Of a DNA stretch of 14,142 nucleotides, positions 1-7,429 are shown in pieces. Position numbers and translations under genes: made by a program. The stretch is from Solirubrobacterales bacterium (GTDB lineage: Bacteria > Actinomycetota > Thermoleophilia > Solirubrobacterales > 70-9): positions 1-14,142 of the forward strand of contig JASLJO010000210.1 in NCBI GenBank assembly GCA_030152505.1, in the 5' to 3' direction. The notes under the pieces were generated by a model. The model worked only from the letters and a program-made list of their open reading frames with translations, ran no database searches and was not told the DNA's origin. Within the stretch, counting starts at the first letter, position 1, and each line of letters opens with the position of its first letter.

Positions 1-44
1 CGCGGGGGTGCAAGGGCAGCGAGTCCGTTTTTCGCCAAATTCAC
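1..44 (-). CDS. Candidate start of next operon gene (partial, possibly actinobacterial IHF)
   Basis: A GTG start at 44-42 opens a frame that runs off the left edge after 14 codons (MNLAKNGLAALAPPR, the last residue from an incomplete codon). A GAGG Shine-Dalgarno-like sequence lies 5 nt upstream, and the start is 24 bases after the pyrKD stop on the same strand, so it would be the next gene of the pyrimidine operon. The ALAPPR segment recalls the N-terminus of actinobacterial integration host factor (mIHF/sIHF, which begins with an ALPPLTPEQ-like motif). In Streptomyces that gene lies just downstream of pyrD-pyrF. This is a weak identification from very few residues. pyrF or an unrelated gene is possible, and a TTG at 38-36 is an alternative start. 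Confidence 0.35.
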   Translation of the reverse strand, partial: MNLAKNGLAALAPP

Positions 45-47
45 CTA

Positions 48-64
48 GACCTCGACTCGAGGTC
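48..64 (-). promoter_or_regulatory. Intercistronic perfect hairpin after pyrKD
   Basis: GACCTCGA and TCGAGGTC flank a single central base, giving a perfect 17-base dyad four bases after the pyrKD stop codon. As RNA it would form a 7-bp stem with a 3-nt loop. The 3' arm contains the GAGG that would serve as the Shine-Dalgarno of the candidate gene starting at 44. No U-run follows, so it is not a typical intrinsic terminator. It may be an mRNA-stabilising or translation-modulating hairpin. Confidence 0.4.
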
Positions 65-68
65 GAGA

Positions 69-1868
69 CTAAGCGAAGGGCACAGATCGCTCAGAGAGCT
101 CTGCGGCAATGCGAGATCCGGCCCGCGGGTCACGAAAGCTCTCCGTGCCGACTGCCACCAACCTCGCCCCCGCGGCGAGCATCTCCGCCGCGTCCTCGCC
201 GCTGGAGATCCCCCCCATGCCGACGATCGGCACCTCGACGGCCGCGGCCACCGCACGAACCTGGGCCACTGCGATCGCCCGGATCGCCGGCCCCGAAAGT
301 CCCCCATGTCCGGCCGCGATTCCGGGTTGCCCGGTGGCCGGATCGACGGCGCTCGCCTTGATCGTGTTGATCAGCGAGGCCGCATCCGCCCCACCCTCTT
401 CAGCCGCCACCGCCACGGCAACCGGATCGGTCACATTCGGCGTCAACTTGACGATCAATGGCTTCTGCGTCAAAGGCCGCAGCGCTTCCAGCAGGCTCAG
501 CGTCTCGTCCGGCTGCTCCCCCACGATCAAACCTGAATGGACGTTGGGACACGAGACGTTCAGCTCGAACGCCGCCACCTCCACGCGGTCGTCCAGCGCC
601 GCGACCATTCGCTTGAAGTCGTCGTGCCCGGCTGCCATCACGGACACGATCAACGGCACCGGCAGCTCAGCCAGCTGCGGCAGATCTTCCGCCAGGAATC
701 CCTCAAGACCCTTGTTCGGCAGGCCAATCGAGTTGATCATCCCCGCCGGGGTCTCCCATATCCGCTGGGGCTCGTTTCCCGCTCGAGGCTCCAGCGTGAT
801 CGTCTTCGAAACGAACGCGGAAAACGGAAACCGCTCCAGCAACTCGTCGCCATACACGCGCCTCGCGGCTATCGCGTCGAAAGTGCCAGATGCATTGATC
901 ACTGGGTGTTTCAGCTCGATTCCGCAGAAATCGATTGCGTCTCGGCCCGCGGGTCCTGTCGCCACAGGGGACCTACCGCCTACGGCGTCACCCGCGGGAG
1001 GGGCGCTTGCGGCGGGTGCGGCTCCAGCGCGGATCACCGGGCCGTCCACGCACAGGCGCAGATAACCGTCGCCCCCCGGCTTCGGAACGGCACAGCCATT
1101 GCAGGCTCCGTAGCCGCAGGCCATCGGAGACTCCATGGCGATCTCGGCCGGGACTTCATGGGAGCTGCAAAGGGACGCGACGGCGTCGAGCATCGGCGGG
1201 GGGCCGCAGGCGTAAACGACGGCTGAGCCCGCGTCGTCGCCTTCAAGCATGGCGCCCAGCAAGTCGGTGACGTAGCCGTGGTGGCCGATGTGGCCGTCGT
1301 CGCTGGCGAGGGCGACCTCGCAGCAGGCAAAGAGGTCATCGAGACCTCCGGAGTGCTGCTCATCCCGAAAGCCGAGCAACACCCGAGCTGGAATATTGCG
1401 GGCAGCGAAACGACGACGCAGGAGGGCCAGGGGGGCGATGCCGATGCCGCCGCCGACGAGGATGGCCCCGGCCGCGTCGGACAAGAGCTTTTGGGGCTCG
1501 GAGAAGATATTGCCGAGCGGGCCGTTTACCCAGACGCGCTCGCCGACCTCCAACTCGCAGAGGCGGTCGGTTCCCGGGCCGATGCCCTCGATCAGGAAGT
1601 CCAGCCGCACCACATCGTGGTCGAGGTTTGGTTCGCTATGTGGCTCAAACCTCGACCGCGGTACGGTGGCGGCGTCGGCGACGGAGAAGGCGCGCGGCAG
1701 GAAGGGTCGCCCCCCGGCCTCCTCCCAGTGACGCTCGGCGGCGAGCATGTAGAACTGGCCCGGCTCGGGCTCGGGCCCGTCGCGGTCGAGCAGTGAGAAG
1801 ACACGATAGCCGCCGGAGGCATGGGCCTCCGTCACCCGACAGGCCCGGCGGCCGAGCGGGGCGCTCAT
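69..1868 (-). CDS. pyrKD: PyrK-PyrD fusion: dihydroorotate dehydrogenase B with its electron-transfer subunit in one chain
   Basis: This 599-residue protein oxidises dihydroorotate to orotate and passes the electrons to NAD+, the fourth step of UMP synthesis. Residues 1-280 are PyrK: FAD-binding RAFSVAD (59-65), nucleotide-binding GGGIGIAPL (139-147), CGPPPM (221-226) and a [2Fe-2S] cysteine set C251, C256, C259, C273 (C-x4-C-x2-C-x13-C). An Ala/Pro/Gly-rich linker follows (281-312). Residues 313-599 are class 1B PyrD with FMN-site motifs, including NASGTF (325-330), and the catalytic cysteine C440 in FELNVSCPN. In well-known operons these are two genes, pyrK then pyrD; here they share one uninterrupted frame in the same order. 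The ATG overlaps the carB stop by 4 bases (ATGA), and the local Shine-Dalgarno is weak, so translation is probably coupled. Residues 71-84 are encoded by a palindrome and look like an insertion. Function is near certain; the fusion is read directly. Confidence 0.95.
   Translation of the reverse strand: MSAPLGRRACRVTEAHASGGYRVFSLLDRDGPEPEPGQFYMLAAERHWEEAGGRPFLPRAFSVADAATVPRSRFEPHSEPNLDHDVVRLDFLIEGIGPGTDRLCELEVGERVWVNGPLGNIFSEPQKLLSDAAGAILVGGGIGIAPLALLRRRFAARNIPARVLLGFRDEQHSGGLDDLFACCEVALASDDGHIGHHGYVTDLLGAMLEGDDAGSAVVYACGPPPMLDAVASLCSSHEVPAEIAMESPMACGYGACNGCAVPKPGGDGYLRLCVDGPVIRAGAAPAASAPPAGDAVGGRSPVATGPAGRDAIDFCGIELKHPVINASGTFDAIAARRVYGDELLERFPFSAFVSKTITLEPRAGNEPQRIWETPAGMINSIGLPNKGLEGFLAEDLPQLAELPVPLIVSVMAAGHDDFKRMVAALDDRVEVAAFELNVSCPNVHSGLIVGEQPDETLSLLEALRPLTQKPLIVKLTPNVTDPVAVAVAAEEGGADAASLINTIKASAVDPATGQPGIAAGHGGLSGPAIRAIAVAQVRAVAAAVEVPIVGMGGISSGEDAAEMLAAGARLVAVGTESFRDPRAGSRIAAELSERSVPFA
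1616..1660 (-). repeat. Palindromic element, copy 1, in frame within the PyrK part
   Basis: The arms GGTCGAGGTTTG (1619-1630) and CAAACCTCGACC (1646-1657) are perfect 12-base inverted repeats around a 15-base loop. The pairing extends to 1616-1660 with one T-G mismatch. The inner part on the + strand (TTTGGTTCGCT, then TGTGGCTCAAA) resembles the cores of the palindromes at 13179-13224 and 13944-13977, while the outer arms differ. It encodes PyrK residues 71-84 (RSRFEPHSEPNLDH) without breaking the frame. It lies between the FAD motif and the next strand, where other PyrK proteins, from memory, have a shorter loop. Confidence 0.55.
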
Positions 1869-4800
1869 CCGGCTTGCTTGGCCTGCGCTGCGGTCCCGTG
1901 TACCTCTTGCAGACTGAGGACGCCGGGCTCACCCTGCTTTTGGGCGGCGATCGCCCGCACAGCGGCTGAGGCGCCGGTCATCGTCGTCACGCAGGGGATG
2001 CCGTGGCGGACCGCGGCTGTTCGGATCGCCTGGCCGTCGGCACGGGCGCCGGAGCCGGTCGGCGTGTTGATCACCAGGTCGCAACGCCGCTCGCGGATCA
2101 GGTCGACGACATGGGGTGAGCCCTCGCCGATCTTGTTGATCGGCGACACCGGGATCCCCATCGAGGAGATCGACTGCGCCGTACCGCCGGTGGCGATCAC
2201 CTCGAAGCCGAGGTCATGGAAACGCGCCGCCATCTGCGTCGCCGCCGGCTTGTCGGTGTCGGTGACGGTGATGAAGACGGTACCTTCGGTCGGCAGCAGC
2301 ACACCAGCCGCCGCCTGCGCCTTGGCGAAGGCGGTGGGAAAATCTGCGGCAATGCCCATCACCTCACCGGTGCTCTTCATCTCCGGCCCGAGGACCGAGT
2401 CAACCCCGGCAAAGCGGGCAAATGGCAGGACCGCCTCCTTGACGCTGACGTGGCCGCGCGGCGGGTCGGGCAGGTCGAGGTCGGCGAGCTTCTCGCCGAG
2501 CATCAGCCGCGCCGCGACTTTGGCAAGCGGCGTCCCGGTCGCCTTGGAGACGAAGGGCACGGTGCGCGAGGCGCGCGGGTTGGCCTCGATCACGTAGAGG
2601 CGACCGCCCGCGATCGCGTACTGGATGTTGATCAGGCCGATCACACCCAGCTCGAGCGCGATCTGGGTCGTCGTCGCCCGGATCTGCTCCAGCATCTGCT
2701 CGCCGATCGAGAGCGGCGGGATCACGCAGGCCGAGTCGCCGGAGTGGACGCCGGCTTCCTCGACGTGCTGCATGATCCCGGCGACGTGGACATCGCCGCC
2801 GTCGGCGAGGGCGTCGACGTCGATCTCGATCGCGTTCTCGAGGAAGCGGTCGAGCAGCAGTGGGTGCTCCTGGTCGGCCTTCACGTTGACCTCGAGGTAG
2901 GCGTTCAGGTTCTCGGTCGAATAGCAGATCTCCATCGCCCGTCCGCCGAGCACGTAGGAGGGCCGGACGAGCAGCGGGAAGCCGACCTTCTCGGCGATCA
3001 CGGTCGCCTCCTCAGCCGAGAGCGCCGTGCCGTAGGGCGGGTGCTCGATGTCGAGCCGGCGCAGGAGGGCACCGAAGCGGCCGCGATCCTCGGCGAGGTC
3101 GATCGCATCGACCGGGGTGCCGAGCAGCGACACGCCGGCTTCCTCCAGGGCGCGGGCGAGCTTCAGCGGCGTCTGCCCGCCGAACTGGACAATCACGCCC
3201 TCGGGCTGCTCCTGTTCGCAGACGGCGAGCACGTCCTCGGCGGTCAGCGGCTCGAAGTAGAGCCGGTCGGAGGTGTCGTAGTCGGTCGAGACCGTCTCCG
3301 GGTTGCAGTTGACCATCACCGCGTCGCGCCCCAGCTCACGCGCGGTCATCGCCGCGTGCACGCAGCAATAGTCGAACTCGATCCCCTGGCCGATCCGGTT
3401 CGGGCCGGCGCCGAGGATGACGACGGAGTCCCGCTCGCCGCGGCGGACCTCCGAGGCGACGGCGCCGCCGGGGCCGGGGCGCTCGTGTGCCGAGTAGTAG
3501 TAGGGGGTCGCCGCCTCGAACTCGGCGGCGCAGGTATCGACCGACTTGTAGGTGCGGGCGAGGCCGTCGGTGCCGTCGCCCTCCAACGCCAGCGTCCGCA
3601 GCTCGCGCAGGAACCAGCGGTCGACCAGGCAGCGCTCGTGCACGGCCTCGACGTCGAGGCCGCGGCGGAAGGCCTCGAGCACGAGGTCGAAGCGCTCCGC
3701 GCAAGGCACGGCGATCGCCTCCAGCAGGGCCTCGTCTGCCTCCGGCGGATCGGCCGGCGAGTCGAGCTCGCGGGAGCGCATCGCCTTGGCGAAGGACTCG
3801 CGGAAGGTGCGGCCGATCGACATCACCTCGCCGACGCTCTGCATGTGGGTCGAGAGGCGCCCCGCGGCGCCGGGGAACTTCTCGAAGGCGAAGCGCGGGA
3901 TCTTCGTCACCACGTAGTCGATCGTCGGCTCGAAGGAGGCAGGGGTGGCACGGGTGATGTCGTTGGGGATCTCCTCCAGCGCGTAGCCGACGGCGAGCTT
4001 GGCGGCCATCTTGGCGATCGGGAAACCGGTCGCCTTCGAGGCCAGCGCCGAGGAGCGCGACACACGTGGGTTCATCTCGATCACGACGATGCGGCCGCTC
4101 TCGGGATCGACGGCGAACTGGACGTTGGAGCCGCCGGTCTCGACACCAACGGCGCGGATCACCTGGATCGCCTGGTCGCGCAGCTCCTGGTAGAGGCGGT
4201 CGGTGAGGGTCTGGGCGGGAGCGACGGTGACCGAGTCGCCGGTGTGGACGCCCATCGGGTCGACGTTCTCGATCGAGCAGATGATCACCGCGTTGTCGTT
4301 GCGGTCGCGCATCACCTCGAGCTCGAACTCGCCCCAGCCGAGCACCGACTCCTCCACCAGGACCTGGTTGATCGGGCTGGCGGCGAGGCCCTCTGAGACG
4401 ACCTGGCGCAGCTCGGTCTCGGTCTCCCCCACGCCGCCGCCCTGGCCACCGAGGGTGAAAGCCGGGCGGACGATCGCGGGCAGGCCGATACGGCCGTCGG
4501 CGAGCGCCGCGTCGACCTCGCCGAGGCTGCTGACGGTCAGCGACCAGGGGATGTCGAGGCCGGCCTCGTTCATCGTGCGGCGGAACTCCTCGCGGTCCTC
4601 GGCGCGGCGGATCGCGCCATGGTCGGCGCCGATCAGCTCCACCCCGAAGCGCTCCAGAGTGCCGTCCTCGTGCAGGGCCATCGCCACGTTTAGCGCGGTC
4701 TGTCCGCCCAGCGTCGGCAGCAGCGCGTCGGGGCGCTCCTTCTCGATGATCTTCGCCACCGGGCCGGGCAGCAGCGGCTCGATGTAGGTGGCCGTGGCGA

Positions 4801-4978
4801 ACTCGGGGTCGGTCATGATCGTCGCCGGGTTCGAATTGACGAGGACGACCTCGTAGCCCTCCTCGAGCAGCACCTTGCAGGCCTGCACGCCGGAGTAGTC
4901 GAACTCGGCGGCCTGGCCGATCACGATCGGCCCCGAGCCGATCAGGAGGATCTTCTCTATGTCGGTCCGCTTAGGCAT
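1865..4978 (-). CDS. carB: Carbamoyl-phosphate synthase large subunit
   Basis: This 1037-residue synthetase makes carbamoyl phosphate from bicarbonate, ATP and ammonia channelled from CarA, feeding both pyrimidine and arginine synthesis. Two homologous halves are visible. Each starts with a biotin-carboxylase-like N-domain (IGSGPIVIGQAAEFDYSG near the N-terminus; LGAGPNRIGQGIEFDYC in the second half). Each also has an ATP-grasp domain with an ENVDPMGVHTGDS or EEAGVHSGDS segment and a VIEMNPRVSRSS or VIEANPRASRT segment. The last ~110 residues form the MGS-like allosteric domain (ITVTDTDK...IATGGTA...VINTPTG). Length is near the usual ~1060-1075. The ATG at 4978 overlaps the carA stop by 8 bases (ATGCCTAA), and the stop overlaps pyrKD by 4, so expression should follow the upstream genes. 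No motif appears lost. Confidence 0.98.
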   Translation of the reverse strand: MPKRTDIEKILLIGSGPIVIGQAAEFDYSGVQACKVLLEEGYEVVLVNSNPATIMTDPEFATATYIEPLLPGPVAKIIEKERPDALLPTLGGQTALNVAMALHEDGTLERFGVELIGADHGAIRRAEDREEFRRTMNEAGLDIPWSLTVSSLGEVDAALADGRIGLPAIVRPAFTLGGQGGGVGETETELRQVVSEGLAASPINQVLVEESVLGWGEFELEVMRDRNDNAVIICSIENVDPMGVHTGDSVTVAPAQTLTDRLYQELRDQAIQVIRAVGVETGGSNVQFAVDPESGRIVVIEMNPRVSRSSALASKATGFPIAKMAAKLAVGYALEEIPNDITRATPASFEPTIDYVVTKIPRFAFEKFPGAAGRLSTHMQSVGEVMSIGRTFRESFAKAMRSRELDSPADPPEADEALLEAIAVPCAERFDLVLEAFRRGLDVEAVHERCLVDRWFLRELRTLALEGDGTDGLARTYKSVDTCAAEFEAATPYYYSAHERPGPGGAVASEVRRGERDSVVILGAGPNRIGQGIEFDYCCVHAAMTARELGRDAVMVNCNPETVSTDYDTSDRLYFEPLTAEDVLAVCEQEQPEGVIVQFGGQTPLKLARALEEAGVSLLGTPVDAIDLAEDRGRFGALLRRLDIEHPPYGTALSAEEATVIAEKVGFPLLVRPSYVLGGRAMEICYSTENLNAYLEVNVKADQEHPLLLDRFLENAIEIDVDALADGGDVHVAGIMQHVEEAGVHSGDSACVIPPLSIGEQMLEQIRATTTQIALELGVIGLINIQYAIAGGRLYVIEANPRASRTVPFVSKATGTPLAKVAARLMLGEKLADLDLPDPPRGHVSVKEAVLPFARFAGVDSVLGPEMKSTGEVMGIAADFPTAFAKAQAAAGVLLPTEGTVFITVTDTDKPAATQMAARFHDLGFEVIATGGTAQSISSMGIPVSPINKIGEGSPHVVDLIRERRCDLVINTPTGSGARADGQAIRTAAVRHGIPCVTTMTGASAAVRAIAAQKQGEPGVLSLQEVHGTAAQAKQAG

Positions 4979-6086
4979 GCGCCAGCTCGAGAAAGGAGTC
5001 GAAGAGATGACGGGCGTCGTGCGGCCCCGGCCCGGCCTCCGGGTGGTACTGGACGGTTGCCGCAGCGACGTCCTTCAGCACCAGGCCCTCGACCGTGCGG
5101 TCGTAGAGGTTCAGGTGGGAGAGCTCGGCAACGCCGAAGTCGGTCTCCCAGCGGACCGGCTCGTCGGTCTCGATCCGTGGCTCGCCGCCGGGTCCCCGCA
5201 CGGCGAAGCCGTGGTTCTGCGAGGTGATCTCGATCCGGCCACTGGCCAGCTCCTTGACCGGGTGGTTGGCGCCCCGGTGGCCGAAGGGAAGCTTGAAGGT
5301 CTCCAGCCCGACCGCGCGGCAGAGCAGTTGGTGGCCGAGGCAGATGCCGAAGAGAGGCTTCCTGCCGACCAGCTCGCGCACGGTCTCGACGACGTAGCCG
5401 AGCGCGCCGGGATCACCGGGGCCGTTGGCGAGAAAGACGATGTCGGGGTCCTCCGACAGGACCTGCTCGGCCGAGGAGGTGCAGGGCAGCAACGTCAGGC
5501 GGCAGCCGCGATCGCGCAGCTCGCGGACGATGTTGAGCTTGACCCCGGTGTCGATGCCGACCACGTGCGGACCGTCGGCCTCGAATTGGACAGGCGCGGA
5601 TGGAGTGACGGTGCGGGCCAGGTCTGCACCGTCCATGCTCGGCTCGGCGCCGATCCGTTCGCGCGCTTCGGCTTCCGGCGTCGCCACGGAGAAGATCCCG
5701 CCGCGCATCGCCCCCCGGTCGCGGATGTGGCGCACGAGGGCACGGGTGTCGACGCCGCCGATCCCGGGCACGCCGCAGTCGGCGAGCCAGTCGAGCCAAC
5801 CCCCCTCTGCGGTGGCGACGTCCTCGCCGTTCTTCGGGTCGCGCATGACCACGCCCCGGGCGTGGATGCGATCGGACTCCATCGCCGCGGCGGAGACTCC
5901 GTAGTTGCCGATCAGGGGGTAGGTGAAGACGATGATCTGGCCGGCATAGGAGGGGTCGGTCACCGACTCCTGGTAACCGGTCATCGCGGTATTGAAGACG
6001 ACCTCACCAGTGACCTCCCCGTCATGGCCGCAGAGTGCGCCGTCGAAGCGGACGCCGTCCTCGAGCAACAGGTAGCCCTCGCTCAC
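4971..6086 (-). CDS. carA: Carbamoyl-phosphate synthase small (glutaminase) subunit
   Basis: This 371-residue class I glutamine amidotransferase hydrolyses glutamine and delivers ammonia to CarB. The N-terminal CPSase small-chain domain shows FNTAMTGYQESVTDPSYAGQ (31-50). The C-terminal GATase domain has the nucleophile C249 in FGICLGHQ and the H348/E350 pair in VQYHPE. The GTG at 6086 is chosen as start because it gives the canonical N-terminus (SEGYLLLEDGVRFDG), has a GGGGGTGG Shine-Dalgarno just upstream, and overlaps the pyrC stop as GTGA. The open frame continues upstream antisense-like through pyrC, but that extension has no CarA similarity. Standard length and intact catalytic residues. 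Confidence 0.97.
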   Translation of the reverse strand: MSEGYLLLEDGVRFDGALCGHDGEVTGEVVFNTAMTGYQESVTDPSYAGQIIVFTYPLIGNYGVSAAAMESDRIHARGVVMRDPKNGEDVATAEGGWLDWLADCGVPGIGGVDTRALVRHIRDRGAMRGGIFSVATPEAEARERIGAEPSMDGADLARTVTPSAPVQFEADGPHVVGIDTGVKLNIVRELRDRGCRLTLLPCTSSAEQVLSEDPDIVFLANGPGDPGALGYVVETVRELVGRKPLFGICLGHQLLCRAVGLETFKLPFGHRGANHPVKELASGRIEITSQNHGFAVRGPGGEPRIETDEPVRWETDFGVAELSHLNLYDRTVEGLVLKDVAAATVQYHPEAGPGPHDARHLFDSFLELAHA

Positions 6087-7429
6087 GCCGCCACCCCCAG
6101 CGAGAAGCTGCGCAACCGGTATGCGACCTGGCCGCCGGCCAGGGTCATCACCACGCGTCCGGTCAATCGGCGCCCGGCGCACCAGGAGTTGCTCGAGCGG
6201 CTCTCGTAGCCCTCCTCGCCGACCGTCCACTCGGCGCCGAGGTCGCAGAGAGCGACGTTTGCCTCGCTCCCCGGGGCGAGCGTGGGGCGCTCGAGCCCGA
6301 AGGGCGCGGCGCCGCCGGCCAGGCGCTCGACCAGCGGGGCTAGGCCAACCACGCCGGGCAGGACCAGGTCGGTGTGCAGGGCGGCGAATGCCGTCTCCAA
6401 CCCGGTGACCCCCATCGCCGCCTGCTCGAAGGGGACGTCCTTTTCCTCGGCGGCGTGGGGGGCGTGATCGGTGGCGACGCACTCGATCGTGCCGTCGCGC
6501 AGCCCCTCGATCAGCGCCTGACGATCGGCCTCGGCACGCAGCGGCGGGTTCATCTTGAAGCGGTGTGGGTCGAGGCTGCGCACCTCCTCGTCGTTGAGGC
6601 AGAGGTGGTGCGGGCTCGCCTCGCAACTGATCTGCACCCCGGCGGCCTTTGCGGCGCGCACAACCTCGACCGACTCCGCGGCGGAGAGGTGCTGGACGTG
6701 GATGCGACTGCTCTCGTAGGCGGCGAGGGCGGCGTCGCGGGCGATCATCGTCGACTCCGATATCGAGGGAATGCCCGCCAGGCCGAGCGCAGCCGAGACC
6801 GGCCCCTCGTGCATCACACCGTCGCCGGAGAGCTCCGGGTCCTCCTCGTGCAGAGCGATCGTGCCTCCACAGAGACGCTGGTACTGCAGAGCGCGGCGCA
6901 GCACACGAGCGCTGCGGATCGGCAGACCGTCGTCGCTGAAGCCGAGCGCACCGGCGTCGCGCAGGGCTCCCATCTCGGTCAGCTCCTCCCCCGCCATCGC
7001 CCGGGTGACGGTGGCGAGGAAGCCGACCGGAATCGAGGCCGCCTCCCGCGCCGCCTCGCGCAGTGCCTCGACATCCGCCGGGGTCGAGACCGGCGGCTCG
7101 GTATTGGCCATGGCGATGATGCCGCAGTAGCCACCGGCGGCGGCGGCGCGACTGCCGGTCTCGATGTCCTCCTTGTGCTCCTGGCCCGGCGTGCGCAGGT
7201 GCACGTGTGGGTCGAAAAAGGCCGGAAAAGCGTGGAGGCCCTCGGCCTCCACCTCCTCCAAGCCGTCGGCGGTGGCGCCGGGCGCGGCCAGTTCGGCGAT
7301 CCGCCCGCCCCGGACGACGATGTCGTGGATGCCCTCGAGCCCCGCCACCGGATCGAGCACCGTGGCTCCACGCAGGACCATGTCGGCGCCCTCACCGGAG
7401 CGCATGTCGAGCGCCTCGGCCAGGCTCAT
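6083..7429 (-). CDS. pyrC: Dihydroorotase, class I
   Basis: This 448-residue zinc amidohydrolase cyclises N-carbamoyl-aspartate to dihydroorotate. It has the metal-binding HVHLR motif (75-79) in FFDPHVHLRTPGQE, an actinobacterial-type MANT segment, SDDG (165-168), H194, H247 and the catalytic aspartate D321 in CVATDHAPH. The C-terminal part returns to the small beta domain typical of the superfamily (GSEANVALCDL...AGGQVAYR). About 15 residues precede the usual beginning (DMVLRGATVLDP), and internal methionines at 9 and 17 are alternative starts. The ATG at 7429 is preferred because it forms the ATGA overlap with pyrB seen at neighbouring junctions. The Shine-Dalgarno is weak, consistent with translational coupling. 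Confidence 0.97.
   Translation of the reverse strand: MSLAEALDMRSGEGADMVLRGATVLDPVAGLEGIHDIVVRGGRIAELAAPGATADGLEEVEAEGLHAFPAFFDPHVHLRTPGQEHKEDIETGSRAAAAGGYCGIIAMANTEPPVSTPADVEALREAAREAASIPVGFLATVTRAMAGEELTEMGALRDAGALGFSDDGLPIRSARVLRRALQYQRLCGGTIALHEEDPELSGDGVMHEGPVSAALGLAGIPSISESTMIARDAALAAYESSRIHVQHLSAAESVEVVRAAKAAGVQISCEASPHHLCLNDEEVRSLDPHRFKMNPPLRAEADRQALIEGLRDGTIECVATDHAPHAAEEKDVPFEQAAMGVTGLETAFAALHTDLVLPGVVGLAPLVERLAGGAAPFGLERPTLAPGSEANVALCDLGAEWTVGEEGYESRSSNSWCAGRRLTGRVVMTLAGGQVAYRLRSFSLGVAA

Noticed and set aside
28..32. T-run on the + strand as an intrinsic terminator tail
   Set aside because: No stable hairpin precedes it on that strand, and no gene is seen ending there.
48..64. The dyad after pyrKD as a fourth copy of the palindromic element
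   Set aside because: It shares only ACCTCGA with one arm of the 1616-1660 copy and lacks the TTTG/TGTGG core, so the resemblance may be chance in GC-rich sequence.
2216..4396. A 726-codon open frame on the + strand opposite carB
   Set aside because: It lies wholly antisense to carB, has low-complexity Arg/Gly/Asp-rich content and no domain. Such frames are expected opposite GC-rich coding sequence.
6087..6626. N-terminal extension of the CarA frame over pyrC
   Set aside because: Residues are an out-of-frame reading of pyrC; the GTG at 6086 gives the standard CarA N-terminus, Shine-Dalgarno and overlap.
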